NCBI GenBank assembly: GCA_030533445.1
Contig: CM060066.1
Span: forward strand, 39,747,235-39,811,234
DNA: 64,000 nucleotides
Reading direction: 5' to 3'
From: Cyprinodon diabolis
Taxonomy: Eukaryota > Chordata > Actinopteri > Cyprinodontiformes > Cyprinodontidae
Shown here: in pieces, positions 9,508-19,417 of the stretch
How the letters are laid out: each line of letters begins with the position of its first letter
Position numbering within the stretch: position 1 is the first letter of the stretch
The notes under the pieces: generated by a model
What the model saw: only the letters and a program-made list of their open reading frames with translations
Told to the model about the DNA's origin: nothing
Databases searched by the model: none
Translations under genes and position numbers: made by a program

Positions 9508-11372
9508 AGGGATGCTGTCAAGCTGAAGAAGGAGTCCTATCGAGCTTGGCTCGCTTGTGGGATTCCTGAAGCAGCAAGCAGGTACCGTGAGGCCAAGCGT
9601 GTCGCGGCCCGGGCGGTTGCAGAGGCAAAATCTCGGGCCTGGGAGGAGTTTGGAGAGGCCATGGAAAAAGACTATCGGTTGGCCTCAAAGCGATTCTGGC
9701 AAACCGTCCAGCGCCTCCGTAGGGGAAAGCAGTGCTTCGCTAACACTGTTTTTAGTGGGAGTGGGGAGCTGCTGACCTTGAAGGAGGATATTGCTGGGCG
9801 GTGGAAGGAATACTTTGAGGATCTCCTCAACCTGACAGACACGCCTTCCGTGGGGGAAGAAGAGACGGGGTGCTTGGGGCTGGATTAGTTCATCACCCAG
9901 GCTGAAGTCACCGAGGTGGTCAAAAAACTCCACGATGGCAAGGATTCGGGGGTGGACGAGATCCGTCCTGAGTATCTTAGAGCTCTGGATGTTGTCGGGC
10001 TGTTATGGTTGACACGTCTCTTCAACATCACGTGGAGGCCAGGGACAGTCCCCCTGGATTGGCAGACTGGGCTGGTGGTTCCCCTCCACAAGAAGGGGGA
10101 CCGGAGGGTGAATTCCAACTATCGGGGAATCACACTTCTCAGCCTCCCCGGAAAGGCCTATGCCAGGGTGCTGGAGAGGAGAGTCCGGCTGATTGTCGAA
10201 CCTTGGCTGCAGGAGGAGTAGTGTGGTTTTCGTCCTGGCCGTGGAACAGTGGATCAGCTCTACACCCTCTGCAGGGTGCTTGAGGGTTCATGGGAGTTTG
10301 CCCAACCAGTCCACATGTGTTTTGTGGACTTGGAGAAGGCATTCGACCCTTGTGCCACCCTGTGGGGGGTGCTCCAGGAGTATGGAGTCGGGGGCCCTTT
10401 ATTAGGGGCCATCCGTTTTCTGTACAAGCGGAGCAGGAGTCTGGTTCGCATTGCCGGCATTAAGTCGGACCTGTTCCCAGTGCATGTTGGACTCCGACAG
10501 GGCTGCCCTCTGTCACCGGTCCTGTTCATTACTTTTATGGACCGGATTTCTAGGCGCAGCCAAGGACCGGAGGCGGTCTGGTTTGGGGACCAGCGGATCT
10601 CATCCCTGCTTTTTGCAGATGACGTAGTTCTGCTGGCTCCCTCCTGCCAAGACCTACAGCGTGCGCTGGGACGGTTCGCAGCCGAGTGTGAAGCGGCCAG
10701 GATGAGACCAGCTCCTCCCAGTCCAAGCCATGGTTCTCGGCTGGAAAAAGGTGGCTTGTCCCCTTCAGGTTAGAGGAGAGTCCCTGCCTCAAGTGGAGGA
10801 GTTCAAGTATCTTGGGGTCCTGTTCACGAGTGAGGGAAGAATGGAGCGGGAAATCGATAGACGGATCGGTGTGGCTGCTGCAATTATACGGACGCTGTAT
10901 CGGTCTGTCGTGGTGAAGAGAGAGCTGAGCAAAAAGGCAAAGCTCTCAATTTACCGTTCAGTCTACGTCCCTACCATCACCTATGGTCATGAACTGTGGA
11001 TCATGACCGAAAGAATGAGATCCTGGATACAAGCGGCTGAAATGAGCTTTGGCGGGGCTCTCCCTTAGAGATAGGGTGAGGAGCTCGGTCATTCGGGAGA
11101 GGCTCAGTGTAGAGCCGGTTCTCCTCCACATCGAGAGGAGTCAGTTGAGGTGGCTCGGACATCTTCTTCGGATGCCCCCTGGACGCCCCCCTCGGGAGAT
11201 GTTCCAGGCACGTCCCACCGGGAGGAGGCCCAGGGGACGACCCAGGACACGCTGGAGAGACTATGTCTCTCTGCTGGCCTGTGAGCGCATAGGGCTGGGG
11301 GAGGTGTCTGTGGAGAGGGAAGTCTTGGAGTCTCTGCTTAGTCTGCTGCCCCCGCAACCCGGTTCCGGATAA
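9508..11372 (+). pseudogene. LINE reverse transcriptase and C-terminal region, broken
   Basis: One frame carries the linker (VRDAVKLKKESYRAWLACG), then RT motifs GKDSGVDEIRPEYL, FVDLEKAFD, GLRQGCPLSPVLF and the catalytic FADD (10612-10623). In-frame TAG codons interrupt it at 9886-9888 and 10219-10221. The frame shifts near 10700 (continuing with LPQVEEFKYLGVLFTSEG) and again near 11045 (continuing with SLRDRVRSSVIRERL and RSQLRWLGHLLRMPPG). The RT core motifs remain legible, so decay is moderate. The last frame ends with a stop at 11370-11372, directly before the short tail. Confidence 0.85.
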
Positions 11373-11419
11373 AGCAGGAGACGACGAGTACAAGTTGAAT
11401 GATTGATTGATTGACGAAC

Positions 11420-12600
11420 AACAACTTGCTGCACTGTGTTTGCCTATTGTTACAAATTTAAAGAAAAGAAAGTTATGTCATTTTTGCTTTCCAATATGTC
11501 TGTTTCTATTAGTAAATGTTACTTGTTGTTTCCCTCTTATTCCTCTCCCATTTTTAACTGTGTGTTGGCCTGGTGTGTTGGAACAGAAGAACTTGCAAAA
11601 TGCGACCCCTTTTTTATTCTTTTTGTACAGTGTCTTTATTGGAAGCAACCAACTCCAACCACTGAGGGGCTGAAGGAGGGAAAAGCAGTGATCTGAGCGT
11701 TTTTATTATATCATATCTTCACATAATAGATCTATTTGTGTCCCTGGAAATGGTTGAGAGGCTGAATGTTTTCATGTAAGTGGAAAAGGGGTCTAAGTTT
11801 CCCCACATAACATCAAAGCAAAGCAAAGCCATAGTAAGGTCTCTGTATCATGCCTGATAAGAGGCAGTTAGCATTAAGATGCTTTGCCTTGCGAGGATTA
11901 TAGAAAAAAGCCCTCTCCTCCTGCTCTTAGATACATTTTTCTCTCATTTACTTAATCTACAGCTTTATACAGTGCCGATGACTTTTTCATTTTTTGGTGT
12001 TGTGGTGTATTATCCACCACCAGTTTTTCTAATTGAAGCCTTTCATCCTTCTGTTGAAAAGAGCTGAAAGAAAAAAAGCTTAAATGCGATGTGTTAGAAA
12101 TTCTGTTGTGTGATATAAGACTTACTTAATCAGCAGCCTCAACTACTTTGACAACCCATGGTTTAGATCAATTACATGTATTGAGTGTTAGAAGTTCCCA
12201 AACCATTATATTGAAAGATTATTATTATTATTTTTTTCAGTTATTGTTGTTTTTGCTTAACTGTTCATTATGAATACAAGAACTGTGTTATGCAAATGTA
12301 CCTGCAGATTATCAATTAATTAAGTAATTAGAGCTGGGAGTTATATTTAATAATAGGTAATGTAAAACAAAGCTAAAACCCATTTCATGATTATTTGTTA
12401 AATTATTTTTACTGAAATTTGCTTACTCACAAAAGTTCTTTACTCTTGAGGTTGGACCAGTTTTACCCGTAGTTTTTCTCCAATTTACTATAGAATGAGT
12501 AATAGAGTAACAGACTATGGTTATCCGCAGAGTTGTCAATCAGATTAATGAATACTAAAGAGAAATTATTTTATTTGTTTTATGATTTTATGAATTAATA
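11420..12600. other. AT-rich spacer, nothing recognised
   Basis: Short frames at 11407-11696 and 11879-12067 show no domain and no splice context. I see no gene, RNA or terminal repeat. Confidence 0.5.
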
Positions 12601-12602
12601 CA

Positions 12603-12960
12603 CTGTGGAGGAGTTGAAAGGACGACACAAATGAGGTAGGTTCAAACACTTCTTTACTCCAACAACGCACAATGGTACAGAAAACATGCATATACCCCAC
12701 CGAACCCTTTGACAGAAAGGCCGGGGCTAACGCCGCTGAATTTATGGATGATAGAGGAACTACTTCCGGCCACTGGGTGGTACAATCGATCATGGTTAGG
12801 AGATGTGCAAAACCCTTTGTTGAGTGAAGGGGACCCACAAGGTCCGAATAAACATGCTACCACTTAATTGGGATGGGAAATGCTTCCATGGGTGCTTTAG
12901 TGTGTATCTGGACCTTACAGTAGCATGCTGGCACTAGACACCAGCTGCAGTCCATTCTCT
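12603..12960 (-). pseudogene. Gypsy integrase fragment with possible LTR end
   Basis: On the minus strand, about 12925-12690 encodes the end of an integrase zinc finger (CYCKVQIHTKAP), a stop, then the first catalytic Asp region (DLVGPLHSTKGFAHLLTMID, WPEVVPLSSI). The core then breaks off and continues into sequence that may be an LTR end (GTCGTCCTTTCAACTCCTCCACA, near 12603-12625). The sequence to about 13250 has a TATAAA on the minus strand (about 13010) and may be LTR or leader of the same relic. This element is not one of the other Gypsy copies in the window. Confidence 0.65.
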
Positions 12961-13329
12961 AACCGTTTTGCTCAGTCCAGTACAAACGAATTAAGAACCA
13001 AGCAGTTTTATAGAGGCCCTAATACAGGGAAGCAAGAGGGAGTATAAAATGTCAAAAACCCTGTAGCGCCACAGCACAGGAACAAATGGGAGGGGACAGC
13101 CAGTAGAAACATTATAGACCACAGGAGAACCACCTTCCTGCATCTTTCTTTCCTCCAACTGGAGGCCTGTGGACCCAGCGCGTGGATCTCTGCATAATGC
13201 ACAGGTCATCAGCCATACCAGAAAAATCAATAGTGACATAAACTGGGGAGATCAGTGCACAAGACAGTCAGCCAACAAGTTGGAGTTGTCAGTTGTCAAT
13301 CCAGAAATGGCAGCAAGATGGCGTTGCTG

Positions 13330-13430
13330 TTAGAGGTGGGCAATACTAGGAATTTTCAATTGATAAGATACCAACTAAATACAGGGTCAGTATTGCCGAT
13401 ATTGATACGATAATGATACTTTTTAAACAT
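13330..13430 (+). repeat. hAT-type MITE fragment (low confidence)
   Basis: TAGAGGTGGGCAATACTAGG, followed by alternating GATA/GATAC motifs (GGTCAGTATTGCCGATATTG), resembles a known fish hAT-like short repeat. I could not find a right terminal repeat or an 8-bp duplication. Confidence 0.3.
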
Positions 13431-13639
13431 TTAAGCTTGATGTATCATGGAACTGTCTATCTTTCAGTGTTTCAGTGATTTTCATTTATTATTACAATAG
13501 AATAATAATAGTATTAATAATGTTAATGGTGTTAATAATCTGCCACTTTTATTATATCTTTCAATCCTTATGTGATTTTGTTTGTGTTGAGTACACTTGC
13601 CTGTTGCTTTAATTGTATAAAGTCCCACATCATGGGATA

Positions 13640-14814
13640 AATAAAGGGTTAGCTAATGTTAGCACAGTTATATATCATGTTTTAATAGGATAAATGTCCT
13701 GGGTTCTTTCAAGATCTTATTTACACTTTCTGAGTGGGCTACAGTATCATATGACATATCATATGTACTATGAAAGTTAGAGTTATAGTGGAGAATGTTC
13801 ATTTTCCGGGTAGATCATCAAAATAAATGGTAATAATACCAATGACATAGTGGAAAAACTGCAAATATTATTTTGGAAAGTAAGCTTGTATGAGCGATGC
13901 AAACAACAACTTTTAAACAGAACATGCACGAGGAGAAATGGGCTTGTACACGCTCTCACACATGTTTAATAGACACTCCCTCTTGAGAGTGGATACATGG
14001 TTAATGAAATAGCTTCTTTTGTTTTAATTGCTCAATCCAAAGATTTATTATGAACTGATAGGGTCAGGTTTATGATTTCATCCCTTAAAAAAGCTAATAA
14101 ACATCTAATAAACAGGACTGTATGCTTTGATTGATTTGTTTTATTTTATTGCAAAACCTAAGACAGTACAAAATTACGGAAAGAAAAGCAGGTCACATTG
14201 ATTATACGTGATTAATGATGACTCAGGTAAGCTATAAGAGAAAAGAGATAGACAAGAGAAAATTACTGTAAAGTGTATGTCTAAAAAGTAGAATGGTATG
14301 GATGTATTACAATTGTTTTTTTTAATACTTGCAAAATGGGATTTTAAAAAAAGTCCAAAAGAGCAGTGAATTTTCTTTGATAAAGTAGGATAAAACACTT
14401 TTTATCTCAGCTAACTATTCTGCAGCATCCTTTTTCTGACAAGGATGTTAAAAGCTGAACTAAGTACGCTTTTATAAATATAATATGGAGACATTCCATG
14501 TAATGGAATATTATAATAGAGGTACAACATTTTTAACTTTAGATAAAAGTCAAGCGTATCACACAAAATTGATTAAGTGAACCATTCTGACATTAATCTA
14601 CACATCATTGACTTCTGAGACATTAAAAAAAACTATGACATATCCATATACACTTACATGATAGAAAGGTGAAACACTAAATAAAGCAGGAGCCAAGGGG
14701 CTTATGGTAATGCTAGAGTTTTTTAATTTCTAATGGGACAACGTTTGTGCATTTCACAAATCTAGTTTTTTTAGTAGAATGAAAAAAGAAAAAAGTATTA
14801 AAAGAAATTCGAAC
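13640..14814. other. AT-rich spacer, nothing recognised
   Basis: No domain-bearing frame. The frame at 14174-14398 (-) is Lys/Phe/Ser-rich with no recognisable motif and is likely chance. Confidence 0.5.
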
Positions 14815-15005
14815 ATCTAAGAGGAGGCCAATGGAATGGCCCAGGACACACTGAACAGGCTTTGTTTTCCAACTGGCCATATAATCTCCTCAGGCCTCCC
14901 CCACATGTGCTGGAAGATGTGTCTAGGGAGAGAGAAGTTTAGGAGTCTGCTGAGACTACTGCCCCGTTACCCGGACCCAGATAAAAGGAAGATGATGAGT
15001 ATGAG
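14815..15005 (+). mobile_element. Rex3/RTE-like LINE 3'-end fragment
   Basis: Matches the last ~190 bp of the LINE at 8890-11413 (AGGCCCAGG...CCAGGACACGCTGGA region and CTGCTGAGACTACTGCCCC). It ends in ATAAAAGGAAGATGATGAG, a degenerate GATG-type tail. It is 5'-truncated and out of frame. Confidence 0.75.
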
Positions 15006-15029
15006 TACAAGTAAGCTGTATAAAGCATC

Positions 15030-15412
15030 CACTTCATTTTGGGAAATTCTCGCCTATTTTGAATACCCAAATGGAAAAGCAAATAACTTAGGAACTGTAC
15101 ACCCAACTTACATCATTTGACAGCTAACACCCTCTACTTTCTGAATATATAAATGGAAATTGGGTGAGTAGAACAGAGACTAAGCTGCATTAGTTCAACC
15201 ATGACTCAAAGTTGTTCTTTTCATTCTCGAAAATTGTGGGTCTTTTTTGAACAGCAGTGATAAAGACATGCTTAAGGAACAGCATGTCACCTCTAGCTAC
15301 AACAGTTCTACTCGGCGCGTCACTGGCTGACAGGAAGTGACCGGAAGTGAGATTTCAGCAACTGTATCTGGCACAAATCACTATATGAAACAATGTGGAC
15401 ACTTACATAAAC
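15030..15412 (+). repeat. Unclassified dispersed repeat, copy 1
   Basis: Shares long similarity with 39034-39370 (starting GGGAAATTCTC.CCTATTTTG) and, in its last ~100 bp, with 40395-40500 (CACTGGCTGACAGGAAGTGA). Here the two parts are contiguous, whereas in copy 2 about 1 kb separates them. No coding potential or clear terminal repeats were seen. Confidence 0.75.
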
Positions 15413-15462
15413 AGAGTGGCTATATTACAAATATCAGGTGGGAGTGAATTCAGTTAAATTTT

Positions 15463-15735
15463 TTTCAATTCAGTTTATTTATATAGTGCCATTTGACAAC
15501 ATATGTCATCTCAAGGCAGGTTAGAATTCAACCAGATCATATAGAAAGATTGTTTCAAAGTTGACTCGACAGCAATCGGTCACATGTAGTGACAGTGGGG
15601 AGAAAAAACTCCATTTTAAAAGGAAGAAACCTCCAGCAGAACTAGGTTCAGTGTAAGCGGCCTACTGCTGAGGCCAACTGGGGTTCAAGGAGATAGAAGC
15701 AGACATGAAAAAAAAAGCATAGATAGAAAAAGTGA
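15463..15735 (-). mobile_element. L2-like LINE 3' UTR fragment
   Basis: TTCAATTCAGTTTATTTATATAG at the left is the complement of the characteristic L2-type 3' end (CTATATAAATAAA plus TGAATTGAA). The rest (GGAGAAAAAACTCC, AGGAAGAAACCTCCAGCAGAAC) is the usual noncoding 3' region of fish L2 elements. The coding part is absent. Confidence 0.75.
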
Positions 15736-16079
15736 CTGTCAACCACCCCCATCCCTTCTGTCTTAACTGTTCTGAGTAGGGGGCATAGGCGTCACCTACA
15801 ATGTGAGATGTAATGACATTGCTGTATCAGTAAAGGTGATTTAAACCGGCTGGTAAATCCATGGGGTGTGGAGCATTTCTTGTAATAAACAGGATCCATT
15901 CTCCAGGTCATGTGCCAAGCATGTATGCTATAAGTGCACAAAAATGTAGGTAGTACTGACCCCCCGCTTGGTATTATAATCTATTTGCAACTGTATTTAT
16001 CTTCAAAAAGATATCAGAACCTATTTTTTGCTAATTGTTCTCAGTCTCTGCTTTCACAGCTATAATATCTCTACTAACC

Positions 16080-16600
16080 CAACCGTCCATCGCGCCTCTA
16101 AACAATATGTTGGGTGAGATTCACCCGAAAGCTTGAACTGGTGTTGATTTTAAATAAGCTGGCATTGATTGGCAGTGTAACATAGAAAGATCCATCTTCA
16201 CTCGAGGTATCCATTGTTAGAATGTGAGCAGGGGTAAATTTCCATTTTACCAACACTTGTTTCTTCCCTTTGGGTCAGTTTCTTAAATATTTTCTCCACA
16301 TAATACTGCACATCTTTCCCAATCGTTATCTTCTGGATCACAGGTTCATATAAACTACCCTCAATGACCTCACCATGATGATCGGTCATCTTGTCCTTGG
16401 AAGGCATTCGGGCACTGTAAAAATGTCATTGGTAAAACTTTGTTCTTGCTTTTCATAAAAAAAATACCCTTGTACTCTGGAAATTCTAACAAGGTCTTCT
16501 TTCTTTTCATTTGTGTTAGATGTTGCGATACCTCCATAGGTGTCATTTAGATAGAAGAATGAAAGCTGTGATTATTCTACAACTGAGGCTTTGAGATGAC
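16080..16600 (-). pseudogene. Maverick/Polinton-like (F54H12.3-type) integrase C-terminus relic
   Basis: On the minus strand, from about 16510, a frame reads DLVRISRVQGYFFYEKQEQS, like the SH3-like C-terminal domain of large-transposon integrases. After a frameshift near 16410 it continues HHGEVIEGSLYEPVIQKIT and DVQYYVEKIFKK. After another shift it gives QVLVKWKFTPAHIL, which together resemble the start of a chromodomain. Directly after, FYVTLPINASLF and SSSFRVNLTQHIV look like the start of a second conserved protein often found beside such integrases. That last link is from memory and needs a search. Multiple frameshifts and stops make it a relic; no catalytic core or termini remain. Confidence 0.5.
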
Positions 16601-16609
16601 TCGCTGTAG

Positions 16610-17470
16610 TACAATGTATGATCCCATGTTTTTTTCATTAAGACATTCTGTCTGTAAAATTCTTCTAATTAAACTCCTTTCCAGCATTATTTAAAAGTTT
16701 TTTTTGGGAATTTTAAAAATTGATTCAAATCACATCACTCTTCTCTGAAATAAGCTGTTTTTGAACAAAACATCAATAACCGTTAATAAATAATTATACC
16801 CATTTTTCATGTGTGATAGGGATTTTATGTTGCAGAGATCAGCTTAAAACAATTTTAGAGGTTTTGATACAAATACCCTGTTTTGTGGAAAATTTATTCT
16901 GGCAGCCTTATGCAGGGCGTACCCATTTTGTTTAACAGAAAATCCTTAATATCCCTAGAAGTTACACATATCCTGCCCCTTGACCTTATGTAGACCCTTA
17001 CATAATCTATCATGACCACCAAAACTAGCTAGGTGAGAAGCATATTACTTTTTTTATCTGTTCAGTAGGCTAAAGTTTTCAGTTATTCAGTAAGATAATT
17101 TTTATATCATACACTGAGAATAAAAGAGATAAAAATATTCATTCAAGATTAACTGCTTTTAGTAACGTACAATATATGATGGATGAAAAACCACCAAGAG
17201 GGAAACATTTGTAACTATTTGCAGTAGACGCACTCCAAAGCAGATTGCAAATCTTGTTTGTAATATGTTTCAACAGTTAAAGTATGACATTTTTTTTTCC
17301 ATCTGAAATTTTCGAAGGCTTGATTTTTGAAGGTGACTTTAACGGACGGAACCAGATCAGTTGACCCATACACACCAACCCAAGGGATGGGCTAACTAAT
17401 GGGATTACCTTTGACTTAGTGATGTGACATCTACACCTAGCTAAATGAAAAACAAAGGGTGATCTAAAGT
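16610..17470. other. Spacer, nothing recognised
   Basis: AT-rich sequence with no domain-bearing frame and no terminal repeats found. Confidence 0.5.
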
Positions 17471-17476
17471 TCTACC

Positions 17477-18130
17477 TGTTGGGATCTGGAGAATCTGTCC
17501 ACCTTTTCTCCAGCAGAGGGCATCCTAGGTCTCCTGGAGCTGAAGCTGCCGACCACACCTGCGGCTGATCAACTCATCAGGGAGACCTGCATATAAGCAG
17601 CGGCAGTGCTACACTCCGGCGCCTGAGTGTTAAGCTAGTTACGGTTAGCAAGCCTAAGCCAACCAGCCTGTCTGATTCTCTGACTCCAAGAAAGCCTGAC
17701 CTGAATCTAACCTGTTTTCTGTCTTCTCTGCTTCCTAGGAAGATTCTGACTGAGACCCTGGAGCTCTGGATGAGAAGCTCATCTGAAACCAGCCAGCCTG
17801 CTCTCAGTAACAAACCTGAAGATCAAACTGTCTGAACCTGTCTGCCAGTTCTCTAGGAGAGAACTTGGAGAACCTCAAGGTCTGAACACAATTAGTCTGA
17901 AGTCAAGTCCTGCCGCTGCCTAGCCCTCTGCAACCCTCTGTCTCTGGACCCTCCTGGTTTCCTCCCTCTGACGCTCAGCTTGAACCACAGATCAGTGAAT
18001 CCTGTGTGACCCGCTCCGTATCTGTTTCCAGAATCTGATCTTGGCTCTGTGTTTGTGAATAAACTGTTTAACCCTCCAACAGACTCCTTTGTGTTCTGCA
18101 TTATGGCTGGTAACACCACCCATCATGACA
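17477..18130 (+). mobile_element. Solo LTR (654 bp), Gypsy family, target duplication CTACC
   Basis: Starts TGTTGGGATCTGGAG and ends CACCCATCATGACA. CTACC precedes it (17472-17476) and follows it (18131-18135). A TATA-like GCATATAAGCAG lies near 17588, and AATAAA lies near 18057 ahead of the TCTGCATTATGG tail, matching an LTR U3-R-U5 order on the plus strand. It is related in both ends to the LTRs at 40549-41270 and 51059-51759, which lie on the opposite strand. Confidence 0.9.
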
Positions 18131-18244
18131 CTACCTACCTGTGCCAAGGCCAGAAAATGACTGTGGAGCTGGGTTGGGTCATTGTAAACTGAAGAAAGTG
18201 CTATATCTGGATGGCAAACAACACTTGCATGGCTGGGTGAGTAC

Positions 18245-18451
18245 TGTGGTAAATTACAAGAGACTTCTTATTCCAAAGGAAGGTGGTTTATTTTTATAAC
18301 ATGAACAGCATACAGCTTCACACTGACTTTTTTTCTTCTACTCTCTTTCTACTGCTCGCACTCTTCTTCTATGGTCAATAACCTTACCAACAAGTAACAG
18401 CGCTTCTTAGTGGGCATGTATGTATTACACTTAAACTCCACAGTTACTACA
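18245..18451 (-). repeat. 3' LTR of outer Gypsy
   Basis: 207 bp. Read on the minus strand it starts TGTAGTAACTGTGG and ends AATTTACCACA. It differs from the partner at 30071-30277 at four positions. Confidence 0.93.
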
Positions 18452-18512
18452 ACCCCTCCCCTCTTAAGCATTTACAACCAAGCTTTAACTGTTCCACTAA
18501 CAAGCTTATCTT

Positions 18513-18911
18513 TCATTTAGCTAACTGGAAATCTTTAAGGTAACTAGGCAACCTTATTTGCCTTTTCGATTGTCTCTTAACTGGAGTTACACCATTTTCA
18601 GTTCCTTGTTCAGTCTCTGGTTTTTTCACAGCTTCCACAGCCGTTGGCTCCTCCAACTTCTCTCCACCGAGAACGACCTCCTCAGCTTCCAGCCATTCTT
18701 CATTTTTTTCTTCAGACCCACTAGAATTAACAGGGTCAACCGGTTGGTTGCTGTTGCATTTTTCTGGTTTCGGGTAGTGAGTGTTAATCTGGTCCACATG
18801 CCTCCTCACTATCCTCCCACCCCCAAGCATCACTTTGTAGGACACCGGTCCAGTCACCGACTCAATGATTCCTGGGATCCACTTTGGGCCTAAACTGAAG
18901 TTCTGGGTCAA
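18513..18911 (-). pseudogene. Outer Gypsy integrase C-terminal tail, cut off by the nested element
   Basis: This frame continues the integrase that is broken at 26211. It encodes LGPKWIPGIIESVTGPVSYK, the SH3-like C-terminal domain, then VMLGGGRIVRRHVDQI and a Glu/Val/Pro-rich tail that ends at a stop at 18515-18513. Counting across the target site shows the frame would be continuous in the empty site, so the insertion itself broke the gene. The first codons beside 18911 share the duplicated TCAA. Confidence 0.88.
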
Positions 18912-19257
18912 TGTTGCACCCTGAACATATTTTATTTAGATATATAATATTTGGTCGCTGTGTTATTGATTTGTTCGATGTGACCGTTATTTTTTTGGTC
19001 AATGCTGTTATTTAGAACATCGCATCTAGTTAATATTGTTTACACATATCTGATCTAGGCTCTACGTCATAGTTAGTGGCGGGAGTTTTTTTCAGAAAAG
19101 AAGAAGAAGAAGGCTAGAGTTTTGTGATGTTTGTGATCTGCGTGTTCATGCCCGGCTGCTCCAGAGAGAACAATCAGAAAAAGAAAAACGTGTAGCGTGG
19201 GGCAAATAAAGTTGACAAAAACGAAGACGGAGTCCTTTCTGTTTCGGGAGTGCAACA
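18912..19257 (+). repeat. 5' LTR of inner Gypsy
   Basis: 346 bp, with TG...CA ends. It contains a (GAA)n purine stretch (AGAAAAGAAGAAGAAGAAGG) and an AATAAAG signal near 19206. The minus-strand frame through it (19073-19258) also exists in the other LTR and is not a gene. Confidence 0.95.
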
Positions 19258-19263
19258 TAAAAT

Positions 19264-19281
19264 TGGTGTTTCCGCCCGGTT
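19264..19281 (+). other. Primer-binding site complementary to tRNA-Val
   Basis: TGGTGTTTCCGCCCGGTT lies 6 bases after the LTR. Its complement, AACCGGGCGGAAACACCA, equals the 3' end of a vertebrate tRNA-Val including CCA, as I remember it. This would prime minus-strand synthesis. Confidence 0.75.
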
Positions 19282-19417
19282 GATTGTTTTCTCACGACGG
19301 AGCAACCAGAGGAACGTGAGTGACGCCATTGCTTCTCTATTACCCACCCTGATAGCCCGGAATGCTAATACACCAAGCTAGATACCTTAAGCTTCGGAGG
19401 GAATAAAAGTAGTCACG

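Larger units (their letters stand above)
8890..11413 (+). mobile_element. Rex3/RTE-like LINE, internally deleted
   Basis: Contains an apurinic endonuclease region followed by reverse transcriptase and a C-terminal region, and ends in a short 3' tail with GATT repeats (11399-11413). Such short simple-repeat tails are usual for fish Rex3-type elements. Three further fragments of this type occur in the window (14.8, 49.0 and 53.1 kb). The family name is from memory of the protein type; the RTE/Rex3 assignment is likely but not proven here. The 5' end appears truncated near 8890. Confidence 0.8.

Noticed and set aside
19073..19258. Minus-strand 61-aa frame ending FFFFFSEKNSRH
   Set aside because: It lies in the 346-bp LTR of the inner Gypsy and recurs in the other LTR as an extension of a different frame. 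It is antisense LTR sequence, not a gene.
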